A stretch of 64,000 nucleotides of DNA. It comes from Actinopolyspora saharensis. Lineage in GTDB: Bacteria > Actinomycetota > Actinomycetes > Mycobacteriales > Pseudonocardiaceae. How positions within the stretch are numbered: position 1 is the first letter of the stretch; each line of letters begins with the position of its first letter. This document shows positions 24,305 to 32,352 of this stretch, piece by piece. The stretch spans positions 1,302,001-1,366,000 of the forward strand of contig NZ_FNKO01000002.1 in NCBI RefSeq assembly GCF_900100925.1, read 5' to 3'. Under the pieces are notes generated by a model, which was given only the letters and a program-made list of their open reading frames with translations, was not told where the DNA came from and searched no databases. The position numbers were made by a program, and so were the translations under genes.

Positions 24305-25083
24305 GCACGACGACGACATCCCTTCGCGCGTTCACGGCCGTGCTGGGGCGGGACGTGTTCGTCACCGGGCGCGAACTCCCGAGCTTTCTGGCCCAGGTCC
24401 TGGTGCAGCCGGTGGCGCTGCTGTTCATCTTCGGCAAGGTCCTGGGCCAGCTCGGCTACACCCAACCCGGCTACGCCCAGATCCTGCTGCCCGGGATGAT
24501 CGCGCTCAACGCGTTCCTGGTGGCGCTGCAGAACACCTCCTTCCCGCTCGTGCTGGACTTCTCCTACTCGCGGGAGATCGAGGACAGACTGCTCGCACCG
24601 CTGCCGATCAGCTGGGTGGCCGTGGAGAAGATGCTGTTCGGGGCGCTGCGCGGCCTGTTCGCCGCCCTGCTCATGTTCCCGATCGGCCTGCTGATGCTGG
24701 GCCGGGTCAGCTGGGACCTGTCCGGGCTGCCCTTCGCCGTGCTGTGCATGGTGCTGGGCTCGCTGGCGGGCGGGACCGTCGGGCTGACCGTCGGAGCGGC
24801 CGTGCCGCCCCGCAGGATCAACATCATGTTCGCCGTCATCCTGGCCCCGCTCATCTTCACCGGAGCCAGCCAGTTCCCCTGGGCGCAGCTCCACGACCTG
24901 CGCTGGTTCCAGATCGTGTGCGCCTTCAACCCGCTGACCTACGTCAGCGAGGGCATGCGGGGCGCCCTGCTGCCGGAAGTCCCGCACATGGCCCCGTGGG
25001 TGTGCGTGCTGGCCCTGCTGCTGGCCTGCTTGGTGTTCGGGGCGGCAGGGATCAAGTTCTTCCTGCGGCGCGCTCTGGACTGA
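24301..25083 (+). CDS. ABC-2 type transporter permease, DrrB-like
   Basis: 260 aa with about six membrane segments. The ABC-2 permease layout is seen: N-terminal helix-breaking segment VTGRELPSFLAQVLVQPV, a first hydrophobic pair, and a conserved central loop EIEDRLLAPLPISWVAVEKM. A late NPLTYVSEGMRG motif is typical of drug exporter permeases. It partners the ATPase that overlaps its GTG start. Likely exports a hydrophobic compound or lipid; the substrate cannot be told from sequence. Confidence 0.9.
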   Translation: MSTTTTSLRAFTAVLGRDVFVTGRELPSFLAQVLVQPVALLFIFGKVLGQLGYTQPGYAQILLPGMIALNAFLVALQNTSFPLVLDFSYSREIEDRLLAPLPISWVAVEKMLFGALRGLFAALLMFPIGLLMLGRVSWDLSGLPFAVLCMVLGSLAGGTVGLTVGAAVPPRRINIMFAVILAPLIFTGASQFPWAQLHDLRWFQIVCAFNPLTYVSEGMRGALLPEVPHMAPWVCVLALLLACLVFGAAGIKFFLRRALD

Positions 25084-25087
25084 GGTG

Positions 25088-25180
25088 AAAGTTCGGCGGC
25101 GCGGTTTGCCCGGATGGTTACTTGGCGGAACCTCTCGCGGGCTCTCGCTCCGGGTGCCCGACATCGGGCAACCACGTTCC
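25088..25180 (+). repeat. Interspersed hairpin repeat, copy 1 (type A left half, degenerate)
   Basis: Shares TTGGCGGAACCTCTCGCGGG and the CCCGACATCGGG core with the copies at 28.2, 38.7, 47.9, 57.5 and 63.5 kb. Located directly after the permease stop. Confidence 0.6.
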
Positions 25181-25258
25181 CCTTCGCCGGGAGTGCCCGT
25201 CCGGGAAGGTGGTGGGGCGGAAAACACCTGGTGCGGGCCCACGGCTCGCCGGGAGAAA

Positions 25259-25295
25259 GCCACGGGGCGGGACGCTGGGAATCCCGCCCCGTGGC
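25259..25295. terminator. Terminator between converging permease and peptidase genes
   Basis: GCCACGGGGCGGGA is followed by a 9-nt loop and its exact 14-bp complement. Placed between the two converging genes. Confidence 0.75.
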
Positions 25296-25376
25296 CGTCC
25301 TCGCCGAACCGTGCGGCTCGGCTCCCGCTCACTCCACCGCTTCGGTGGAGAACGGGTCACTTCGGCGCGAACCGGG

Positions 25377-26909
25377 TCACTTCAACGGCAGCTGGCAGGA
25401 GTGCCCGTGCGACTCCCGCGCCTCGTTCAGCCCCATCGGTTCGGCCATGGCAGCGCGCCGCAGCTCAGCCCGCTGCTGCCTGCTCCGCATGCCGTTGACC
25501 TCCTCGGTGGTCTGCGCGTAGTGCCCCACGACCTCGGACATCGCCCGCGTGTTGCGGATCAGCGCCCGGCGGTCGACGTTGTCGAGGTCGTCACCGGCCG
25601 CGTGGTAGTTGGGGTCGTAGGCCACTCCGGCCTCGCCGCCCCACTTGGCGGCCTGCTTCTCGGTCTTGACTCCCTCGGCTCCGGTGAACAGCCCGCCTGC
25701 GGGGATGCCCTTGGCGATGAACTCCCCGTAGTCGGAGCGACCGTTGAAGTCGGTGCCCTCGATCTCGACTCCCTGGCGCTTCATCGCCGCGGTGAAGTCC
25801 TGCTCGATCTGGCCCGAGCCGTGCGGCCCCGGGCCCGCGCCGACGCCGTCCGAGTCGTCCCCGTCGTAGCTGAAGTAGCCCGCGTTCGGCGAGCCGATCA
25901 TGTCGAAGTTCAGGTACATCGCGATGTCGAGCTGCTGCTGGAAGCTCAACCCGTCGACGTACTCGGTGGAGCCGATCAGCCCGGACTCCTCGGCGCCCCA
26001 CCAGGCGAACCGGACCGCGTTGTTCACATCGGGCTCGCCGCCCAGCTCCAGCGCGGTCTCCAGCAGCCCGGCGCTTCCGGTGCCGTTGTCGTTGACCCCC
26101 GCGCCCACGTCCACGCTGTCCAGGTGCGCCCCGGCCATGACGACGTTGTCCTCACGTCCGGTGCGGGTCTCGGCGATCACGTTCTCGGTGGTGATCTCCT
26201 CGAACTTCGCCCGCAGGTCCAGCTTCGCGGTGGCCCCCGCCTGCTCGACCAGCTCGGCACCGGTCTGCTCGTCGACTCCTGCCGTGGGGATGACCCCGGC
26301 GTCGGCTCCGCCCAGCGTGCCGTTGACCGGCCCCTCGGCGTTGTTGTAGATGATCGCCGCGCTGGCGCCCTGCTCGGAGGCGATGCGCTGCTTCTCGGCG
26401 AAGGTGCAGGCTCCGCGCTTGATCAGCGTGATCTTGCCGCTCACGTCGGCGCCTTCGTAGTCGGCGGCCTGGCAACCGGTGGAATCGTCGACCGGGGTCA
26501 CCGCCAGCGGGGCCTGGATCCCGCCGTCCGGGGTGGCGGGGGAATACTCCAGGGCGTCCGCCTCGACCGGGTTACCGGCGACGTCGAGGGAGATCGAGTC
26601 GAGCTGGTACTTGGTGTACTCGAATTCCGGAGTGGACACCTCGTATCCGGCTCGCCGAAGAGCCGTGGAAACGTAGTCCACACTGGCCTGGTACCCGGAT
26701 GTTCCCGAGGCCCGCGTCCCGTCGTTTCGGTCGGCGATGCGTTGCAGGGCGACCAGGTGGCGGTTCACGTCGTTGACGGTCGGTCCGCCCTGCGCCCCCG
26801 CGTTGTGCTGCGGCAGGGCTGCGGCGGGCACGGCCGCGGCCGCCGCGACGGCACCGGCGGTGAACAGCGCCGGAACCAGCCGTCCTGATCGGAGTTTGCG
26901 CACTCTCAT
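25377..26909 (-). CDS. Secreted M28 family zinc aminopeptidase with PA domain
   Basis: 510 aa. Signal peptide at 1-34 (MRVRKLRSGR..., AAALPQ). A protease-associated (PA) insert lies at about 135-235 (YEGADVSGKITLIKRGACTFAEK ... IYNNAEG). The M28 catalytic part has the zinc ligands in order: GAHLDSVDVGAGVNDNGTG (His, Asp), WWGAEESGLIGS (catalytic Glu pair), LNFDMIGS (Asp) and NYHAAGDD (His). It resembles the Streptomyces griseus-type aminopeptidases that release hydrophobic N-terminal residues. Two ATGs in tandem; the second (26909) has better spacing from GGGGAG. The C-terminal tail is short and charged. Divergent from the quinone oxidoreductase gene. Confidence 0.92.
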   Translation of the reverse strand: MRVRKLRSGRLVPALFTAGAVAAAAAVPAAALPQHNAGAQGGPTVNDVNRHLVALQRIADRNDGTRASGTSGYQASVDYVSTALRRAGYEVSTPEFEYTKYQLDSISLDVAGNPVEADALEYSPATPDGGIQAPLAVTPVDDSTGCQAADYEGADVSGKITLIKRGACTFAEKQRIASEQGASAAIIYNNAEGPVNGTLGGADAGVIPTAGVDEQTGAELVEQAGATAKLDLRAKFEEITTENVIAETRTGREDNVVMAGAHLDSVDVGAGVNDNGTGSAGLLETALELGGEPDVNNAVRFAWWGAEESGLIGSTEYVDGLSFQQQLDIAMYLNFDMIGSPNAGYFSYDGDDSDGVGAGPGPHGSGQIEQDFTAAMKRQGVEIEGTDFNGRSDYGEFIAKGIPAGGLFTGAEGVKTEKQAAKWGGEAGVAYDPNYHAAGDDLDNVDRRALIRNTRAMSEVVGHYAQTTEEVNGMRSRQQRAELRRAAMAEPMGLNEARESHGHSCQLPLK

Positions 26910-27195
26910 CATGCTCCCCGGTTCGGGTGATATGTGTTGAACGAGAGTCCACGAGGAATCCCCGGGCGAGTCAAGACTCCACCTCCCCCCGACGGGCACC
27001 GAAAGAGGCGGGATCTCTCCTTTCGGCACTGCCCACCGGACCACGTGAGAACATTTCCCGTTTTTCCCACGAGAAGACGAGAAACAGTGTCGAAACGATA
27101 CGATCACACGGATTTCTCGAAAGCGGAGCTCCGACACGCCGAACCGCTAGCACTGCTTCGTACATAGCGGGGGTCGCCGGCGCTACGGTCGGGGC

Positions 27196-28176
27196 ATGCA
27201 CGCGATCACGATCCGCGAACCCGGCGGCCCCGAGGTACTGGAATGGCGCGAGTGGCCCGCTCCCGAGCCCGGACCGGGAGAAGTGGCCGTCGACGTGGCG
27301 GCGGCGGGGATCAACCGGGCCGATCTGGCCCAACGCCAGGGCGTCTACCCCCCGCCCGCTGGAGCGAGCGAACTGCCCGGGCTGGAGTGCTCCGGGACCG
27401 TGGCCGCGCTCGGCAGGGGAGTCACCGGCTGGGAGGTCGGTGACCAGGTTTGTGCCCTGCTCGCGGGCGGCGGGTACGCCGAGCGGGCGGTCGTGCCCGC
27501 CACCCAGCTGCTGCCCGTCCCGGTGGGCGTGAGCACCGTGGACGCGGCGGCGCTTCCCGAGGTCGTCTGCACCGTCTGGTCGAACGTCGTGCAGGAGGCC
27601 GGGCTGTCCCGCGAACAGGTCCTGCTGGTGCACGGCGGCTCGGGCGGCATCGGAACCTGCGCGATCCAGATCGGGCGCGCGCTGGGCGCCAGGGTCGCCG
27701 CCACGGCGGGCTCGGAGGCAGCGCTGAACCTGTGCGCCGAGCTCGGGGCCGAGCGGACGATCAACTACCGCGACGGCGACTTCGTCTCCGAGGTCAAGGA
27801 GATGGGCGGGGCCGACGTGGTCCTGGACAACATGGGCGCCTCCTACCTGGACCGCAACCTCAGCGCGCTGACCACGGACGGGCACCTGGCCGTGATCGGG
27901 CTGCAGGGCGGCAGGAAGGCCGAGCTGGACCTGGGCAAGATGCTGGTCAAACGGATACGCGTGTCGGTGCTCGGACTGCGCGGACGTCCCCTGGACGGGC
28001 CGAACGGCAAGGCCGACGTCGTGGCCGACGTCCGGCAGCGCGCCTGGCCGATGGTGGAACGCGGCGAGCTGCGCCCCCTGGTGCACAGCAGGTTCCCCAT
28101 GTCCGAGGCCTCCCGCGCCCACGAGCTGCTGGAGGGTGGCGGAGTGCACGGCAAGGTGCTGCTGGAAGCCCGCTGA
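27196..28176 (+). CDS. NAD(P)H quinone oxidoreductase, PIG3-like (zinc-independent MDR)
   Basis: 326 aa medium-chain reductase. Seen: MHAITIREPGGPEVLEWREW, GINRADLAQRQGVYPPP (a PIG3-type motif), GLECSGTV, the nucleotide site VHGGSGGIGTCAIQIGRALG near 145-164, and INYRDGDF. Zinc-ligand residues of alcohol dehydrogenases are absent, as expected for the quinone oxidoreductase branch. It probably reduces quinones or enones with NADPH. No operon partner. The gene is followed at once by a long interspersed repeat. Confidence 0.9.
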   Translation: MHAITIREPGGPEVLEWREWPAPEPGPGEVAVDVAAAGINRADLAQRQGVYPPPAGASELPGLECSGTVAALGRGVTGWEVGDQVCALLAGGGYAERAVVPATQLLPVPVGVSTVDAAALPEVVCTVWSNVVQEAGLSREQVLLVHGGSGGIGTCAIQIGRALGARVAATAGSEAALNLCAELGAERTINYRDGDFVSEVKEMGGADVVLDNMGASYLDRNLSALTTDGHLAVIGLQGGRKAELDLGKMLVKRIRVSVLGLRGRPLDGPNGKADVVADVRQRAWPMVERGELRPLVHSRFPMSEASRAHELLEGGGVHGKVLLEAR

Positions 28177-28193
28177 GCGAGTCGCTCGGCTGA

Positions 28194-28515
28194 CGTAGGT
28201 GGTTGCTTGGCGGAACCTCTCGCGGGCTCTCGCTGCGGCCAGGCCCGACAGAGTTATCGGGATGGAGGCTCGGGCCGGTTCCCCTGCGGCACAGCTGCGC
28301 CGCCCCGGTCAGGAGCTCCCAGCGCGAGGCTCCCGTTCGACGCAGGTGCTCTGAGCCCGGGCAGTCGGCACCGCCGCGGGTTCTCAGTCGAGTGCCCGGC
28401 GAGGACAGTGCGCCCGTGGCGTAGGTGGCTACTCGATGGGCGCGCTCCCGCAGCCGGGCGCCGACTGAGGTTCCGCCACGCAACCACCCACGCAACCCGA
28501 CCCGCAAACCAAGCA
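28194..28515 (+). repeat. Interspersed repeat, copy 2, bounded by terminal inverted repeats
   Basis: The unit opens with GGTGGTTGCTTGGCGGAACC (28199 on) and closes with GAGGTTCCGCCACGCAACCA (28467-28488), an imperfect terminal inverted repeat of about 22 bp. The inside shows stretches seen in the other copies (CCGCCGCGGGTTCTCAGTCG, AGTGCCCGGCGAGGAC). It fills the gap between the oxidoreductase gene and bpa. Confidence 0.75.
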
Positions 28516-28564
28516 ACCGGCACCGCCGAAAACCATAACCTGACCGACCGGTCACCATTGGGGA

Positions 28565-29146
28565 ATGCACGGCAAGGACATCGACCCCGGACGGATGTTC
28601 GTGGTCGGCGACGAGAACACACCGGTCGGCGCCGGAGCGGTCCCCCGCACGGGAGACGAGTCCTCCGCGGCCGAGGCGGCCGCGGAGGTCGCGGGCGAAC
28701 ACCCGAACAGTGATCAGGATCTCGGTGAGCTCGTCGAGCAGCCCACCAAGGTGATGCGCATCGGGACGATGATCAAGCAGCTTCTCGAGGAGGTGCGCTC
28801 GGCCTCGCTCGACGAGGCCGGCCGCAACAGGCTCAAGGAGATCCACCGCTCCTCCGTGCAAGAGCTCAAGCAGGGGCTGGCTCCGGAGCTGATCGAGGAG
28901 CTGGAGCGGCTGTCCCTGCCCTTCACCGGGGAGGAGACCCCCTCCGACTCCGAGCTGCGCATCGCGCAGGCCCAGCTCGTCGGCTGGCTGGAGGGGCTCT
29001 TCCACGGCCTGCAGACCGCCCTGTACGCCCAGCAGCTCGCCGCGCGGACCCAGCTGGAGAAGATGCGCCAGGGCGCCCTGCCCGCGGGCGAGGAAGGCAG
29101 CACCGGTGAACCCGACTACGGTGGTTCGCCGGGGCAGTACCTCTGA
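28565..29146 (+). CDS. bpa: Bacterial proteasome activator
   Basis: 193 aa, homologous in pattern to Bpa/PafE (Rv3780). This ATP-independent ring opens the 20S proteasome gate for disordered substrates. Seen: an acidic disordered N-terminus (1-50), a four-helix core (PTKVMRIGTMIKQLLEEVRS ... LKEIHRSSVQELKQGLAPEL ... QAQLVGWLEGLFHGLQTALYAQQLAARTQ, read in pieces), and the C-terminal GQYL. GQYL with its penultimate Tyr is the proteasome docking motif. As in mycobacteria it sits next to the galactan export genes. The proteasome itself is not in this window. The start ATG has GGGGA just upstream, rather close. Confidence 0.92.
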   Translation: MHGKDIDPGRMFVVGDENTPVGAGAVPRTGDESSAAEAAAEVAGEHPNSDQDLGELVEQPTKVMRIGTMIKQLLEEVRSASLDEAGRNRLKEIHRSSVQELKQGLAPELIEELERLSLPFTGEETPSDSELRIAQAQLVGWLEGLFHGLQTALYAQQLAARTQLEKMRQGALPAGEEGSTGEPDYGGSPGQYL

Positions 29147-29283
29147 GGCTCTCGGCTGCGTCTCCAGCCGGGACGCAGCCGGTTCGCTGCGAACACGCCC
29201 CCCAGCCGCTTCACACGTTCGGACGTATCGGACGGGGAGTCACCGGAGGCGAAGCCCACGACAAGTACACGCACCCCGGTCGG

Positions 29284-29289
29284 TACTCT
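29284..29289 (+). promoter_or_regulatory. -10 element of the wzm-wzt-glfT1 operon (leaderless)
   Basis: TACTCT ends 7 nt before the GTG start at 29297; there is no Shine-Dalgarno between, so the mRNA probably begins at the start codon. Confidence 0.45.
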
Positions 29290-29296
29290 GCACAGT

Positions 29297-30148
29297 GTGC
29301 AGGCGAGCAGCACGCAGAATCAGTCTACGGTCCCGCCCGAAGCGCGCACCCGGAGCTGGCGAAAAGTCTTCGACGACATTTCCAGCGCAGCCCGGCAACG
29401 ACAGCTCTGGGCGCACCTGGGATGGCAGGACATCAAGCAGCGCTACCGTCGATCGGTTCTGGGCCCGCTGTGGATCACCATCAGCATGGGGGTCACCGCC
29501 GCCGGCCTCGGCCTGATGTACTCCACCATCTTCGGCCAGGATCCCAGCGACTACGTGCCGTACATGACGGTCGGCTTCATCATCTGGTACTTCATCTCCG
29601 GATGCCTCACCGCGGGAACCGAGGTGTTCATCCAGAACGAAGGGATGATCAAGCAGCTGCCCGCGCCGATCAGCATCTACGTGTTCCGCACGGTCTGGCG
29701 CGAGTTCCTGCTCTCCCTGCACAACCTGGTCATCTACCTGGCGATCCTGGCCATCTTCACCCCGCCGGTGGGCCTGGACGTACTCGCCGCGGTGCCCGCG
29801 CTGCTGCTGTTGCTCGTCAACGGAGGCTGGGTCGTCCTCCTCTTCGGCATCACGAGCACGAGGTTCCGGGACATCCCGCCGGTGGTTACCAGCTTCATGC
29901 AGCTGGTCTTCTTCATGTCACCCATCGTGTGGCCGATCGAAGCCCTGCGCGAGAACGCGGGGCCACGTGCCTGGTTGGCGCAGCTGAACCCCGTCTACCA
30001 TTATGTGGACATCGTTCGTGCGCCCCTGCTCGGAGAACCCCAGGATCTGCATCACTGGTTGATCGTGCTCGCCATCACGGTCGTCGGGTGGGCACTTGCC
30101 CTGCTCATGATGCGTAACTATCGGGCTCGTGTTTCGTACTGGGTCTAA
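29297..30148 (+). CDS. wzm: Galactan ABC exporter permease
   Basis: 283 aa, six predicted membrane segments, ABC-2 type permease of the O-antigen/teichoic acid export class. The N-terminal amphipathic region LWAHLGWQDIKQRYRRSVLG is the family signature, followed by PLWITISMGV and the loop QLPAPISIYVFRTVWRE. By synteny with Rv3781-Rv3783 it forms, with the next ATPase, the flippase for the lipid-linked galactan of arabinogalactan. It uses a leaderless GTG. The ATPase gene starts 16 nt after its stop behind a strong AAGGAGGT. Confidence 0.92.
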   Translation: MQASSTQNQSTVPPEARTRSWRKVFDDISSAARQRQLWAHLGWQDIKQRYRRSVLGPLWITISMGVTAAGLGLMYSTIFGQDPSDYVPYMTVGFIIWYFISGCLTAGTEVFIQNEGMIKQLPAPISIYVFRTVWREFLLSLHNLVIYLAILAIFTPPVGLDVLAAVPALLLLLVNGGWVVLLFGITSTRFRDIPPVVTSFMQLVFFMSPIVWPIEALRENAGPRAWLAQLNPVYHYVDIVRAPLLGEPQDLHHWLIVLAITVVGWALALLMMRNYRARVSYWV

Positions 30149-30163
30149 GGAGGTCGGCAAACC

Positions 30164-30991
30164 GTGGTCAGCATCGATGTGTGGAACGCAGCTGTCGACT
30201 TCCCGATCTTCGACGCGAAGTCGCGCTCGTTGAAGAAGGCCATGCTCGGCAAGACCGGCGGCAAGATCGGCACCGAGAGCAAGGTGCCGATCATCGAGGC
30301 GCTGCGTGACATCAACCTCTCCCTGAGGTACGGGGACAAAGTAGCCCTGGTGGGACACAACGGCGCGGGCAAGTCGACCCTGCTGCGGCTGCTCTCGGGC
30401 ATCTACGAACCGACCAGGGGCAGCGCGCGCATCGAGGGCAAGGTCGCCCCGGTGTTCGACCTCGGCGTGGGGATGGACCCGGAGATATCCGGGCGCGAGA
30501 ACATCATCATCCGCGGCCTCTTCCTCGGCATGAGCCGCAAGCAGATGGAGAAGCGCATCGACGACATCGCGGAGTTCACCGAGCTGGGGAACTACCTGTC
30601 GATGCCACTGCGCACCTACTCCACCGGTATGCGGGTGCGGTTGGCGCTCGGTGTGGTCACCTCGATCGACCCCGAGATCCTCGTGCTCGACGAAGGGATC
30701 GGCGCGGTCGACGCCGACTTCCTCGAGAAGGCCAAGAGCAGGCTCAACGACCTGGTCAAGCGGTCCGGCATGCTGGTGTTCGCCTCGCACTCCGACGAGT
30801 TCCTCGCCGAGCTGTGCAATTCCGCGATCTGGATGGAGAAGGGCCGGATCCAGGAGCAGGGCTCGCTGCGCGAGGTCCTGACGCACTACAAGGGCAAGGA
30901 CCCCTTCGAGAACCTCAGCCCGCGCGCGCTGGCGCGGATGCAGGGCGACGAATCCGACCCGACCGCCACCATCGGAAGCAACGAGGGCTGA
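30164..30991 (+). CDS. wzt: Galactan ABC exporter ATPase
   Basis: 275 aa. Walker A GHNGAGKST at 64-72, Wzt-type GVGMDPEISGRENI, signature TYSTGMRVRLAL, Walker B ILVLDEGIGAVD and switch SHSDEF are present. The extended N-terminus with VWNAAVDFPIFDAKSRSLKK is typical of polysaccharide-export ATPases of the Wzt/RfbE class. No C-terminal carbohydrate-binding domain is present, as in mycobacterial Rv3781. It powers export of the galactan lipid intermediate with the upstream permease. GTG start with AAGGAGGT upstream. It overlaps glfT1 by one base (TGATG). Confidence 0.92.
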   Translation: MVSIDVWNAAVDFPIFDAKSRSLKKAMLGKTGGKIGTESKVPIIEALRDINLSLRYGDKVALVGHNGAGKSTLLRLLSGIYEPTRGSARIEGKVAPVFDLGVGMDPEISGRENIIIRGLFLGMSRKQMEKRIDDIAEFTELGNYLSMPLRTYSTGMRVRLALGVVTSIDPEILVLDEGIGAVDADFLEKAKSRLNDLVKRSGMLVFASHSDEFLAELCNSAIWMEKGRIQEQGSLREVLTHYKGKDPFENLSPRALARMQGDESDPTATIGSNEG

Positions 30992-31920
30992 TGACGGCAT
31001 CCGAACAATCCGCGCGGCTGCCCCGCGGAGCTGTGGTGACGGTGATCGTCACCAGGAACCGCGCGGAACAGCTGGCCGAGTCGCTGAAGGTCATCGCGAA
31101 CCAGACCCGCGTCCCGGACCACCTGATCGTGGTGGACAACGGCCCGGAGCAGCCCGCTTCCGCGGTGGTGGAGGAGTGCCCCATCCCCTCCACCTACCTC
31201 CCGTCCAACCGCAACCTCGGCGGGGCGGGCGGGTTCGCCCTGGGAATGCTGCACGCGCTGGCCCTGGGTGCGGAATGGGTCTGGCTCGGTGACGACGACG
31301 GCAGGCCCGCCGACGACCACGCGCTGCGCACACTGCTGGACGAGGCGGAGGGCCGCGGGCTGGCCGCGGTCTCGCCGGTCGTGGTCGACATCGACCGCCC
31401 GGACACGCTCGCCTTCCCGCTGCGGCGCGGGCTGACCTGGAAACGACACCCCGAGCAGCTGCGCGACGGCGGATCCGACGAGGAGTTCCTCGGCGGGATC
31501 GCCTCGCTGTTCAACGGGGCGCTGTTCCGCGCCGCGACGCTGGACGTGGTCGGGGTGCCGGACTACCGGCTCTTCTTCCGCGGCGACGAGGTGGAGGTGC
31601 ACCGCAGGCTCGTGCGCTCCGGGCTGCCGTTCGGCACGACGTTGCGCACGCGTTTTCTGCACCCGAACGGCTCCGCCGAGTTCAAGCCGATGCTCGGCGG
31701 GAAGTTCCACGCCCAGGACCCCGAGGACGCCACCAAGCGGTACTACACCTACCGCAACCGCGGCTACCTGCTCGCCCAGCCGGGAATGCGCAGGATCGGG
31801 GCCCTCGAGGTGATCCGATTCGGACTCTACTTCGTGGGGCAGCGCAAGAGTCCGCGAACCTTCCTCGAGTGGTTGCGGCTGCTCCGACTGGGCCGCCGGG
31901 AGCGCTTCTTCCGGCGGTGA
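30991..31920 (+). CDS. glfT1: Galactofuranosyltransferase GlfT1
   Basis: 309 aa GT2 enzyme that adds the first galactofuranose residues to the decaprenyl-PP-GlcNAc-Rha linker. Seen: VTVIVTRNRAEQL at 16-28, IVVDNG, a NRNLGGAGGFALGM loop, and the metal-binding DDD at 101-103 (WLGDDDGRP). An acceptor-side motif FFRGDEVEVHRRL and the C-terminal YYTYRNRGYL are typical of the GlfT1/Rv3782 group. Last gene of the wzm-wzt-glfT1 operon. Acts on the cytoplasmic face of the membrane. Confidence 0.92.
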   Translation: MTASEQSARLPRGAVVTVIVTRNRAEQLAESLKVIANQTRVPDHLIVVDNGPEQPASAVVEECPIPSTYLPSNRNLGGAGGFALGMLHALALGAEWVWLGDDDGRPADDHALRTLLDEAEGRGLAAVSPVVVDIDRPDTLAFPLRRGLTWKRHPEQLRDGGSDEEFLGGIASLFNGALFRAATLDVVGVPDYRLFFRGDEVEVHRRLVRSGLPFGTTLRTRFLHPNGSAEFKPMLGGKFHAQDPEDATKRYYTYRNRGYLLAQPGMRRIGALEVIRFGLYFVGQRKSPRTFLEWLRLLRLGRRERFFRR

Positions 31921-31930
31921 TCGGCCCGGT

Positions 31931-32005
31931 CGGCTCGTGGCGGAACCTCGCGCAGCTGACCGGGTGACCGGCACGTGAGTCCGCTCCTCGCCAGTGTTGG
32001 GGATC
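31931..32005 (+). repeat. Degenerate interspersed repeat, copy 3
   Basis: GTGGCGGAACCTC and then CGGGTGACCGGCACGTGAGTC-type sequence and CAGTGTTGGG resemble type A start and reversed type B of the other copies, with many changes. The rest of the gap to 32340 has no recognisable gene. Confidence 0.5.
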
Positions 32006-32340
32006 ATGCGAGCAGCGGCGGAGCTGTTCGCGCGGCTCGACCGCTCGACTCACCACCGGCGCGGAGTTCCGCGCCATCCCGGCGAATCGGGCCCGGTGCA
32101 CGGATCGTCCCGGACGCGAGTCCGGACCGCCGCGAGTCCGGACTCGACACCCGGTGCTCGCGCGGACAGCGCGCACCGGGCGGCACGACCGGAGCAGGCC
32201 TCGGCGGAGCCGGTCCCGGATGAGCGGCGCAGCCGCTCGTGACCACCCGCGAGCGGGCCGGTCCGCCGCGCGTTTCCCGCGGGAAGTGTCCGGATCCACA
32301 GCACAGTGGTACCGAGGATCAGGCTCGCCGAAGCGGCTAC

Positions 32341-32346
32341 TATTCT
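32341..32346 (+). promoter_or_regulatory. -10 element of the first emb gene (leaderless)
   Basis: TATTCT (overlapping TACTAT) lies 6 nt before the GTG at 32353, with no ribosome-binding site. Confidence 0.4.
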
Positions 32347-32352
32347 CCACAC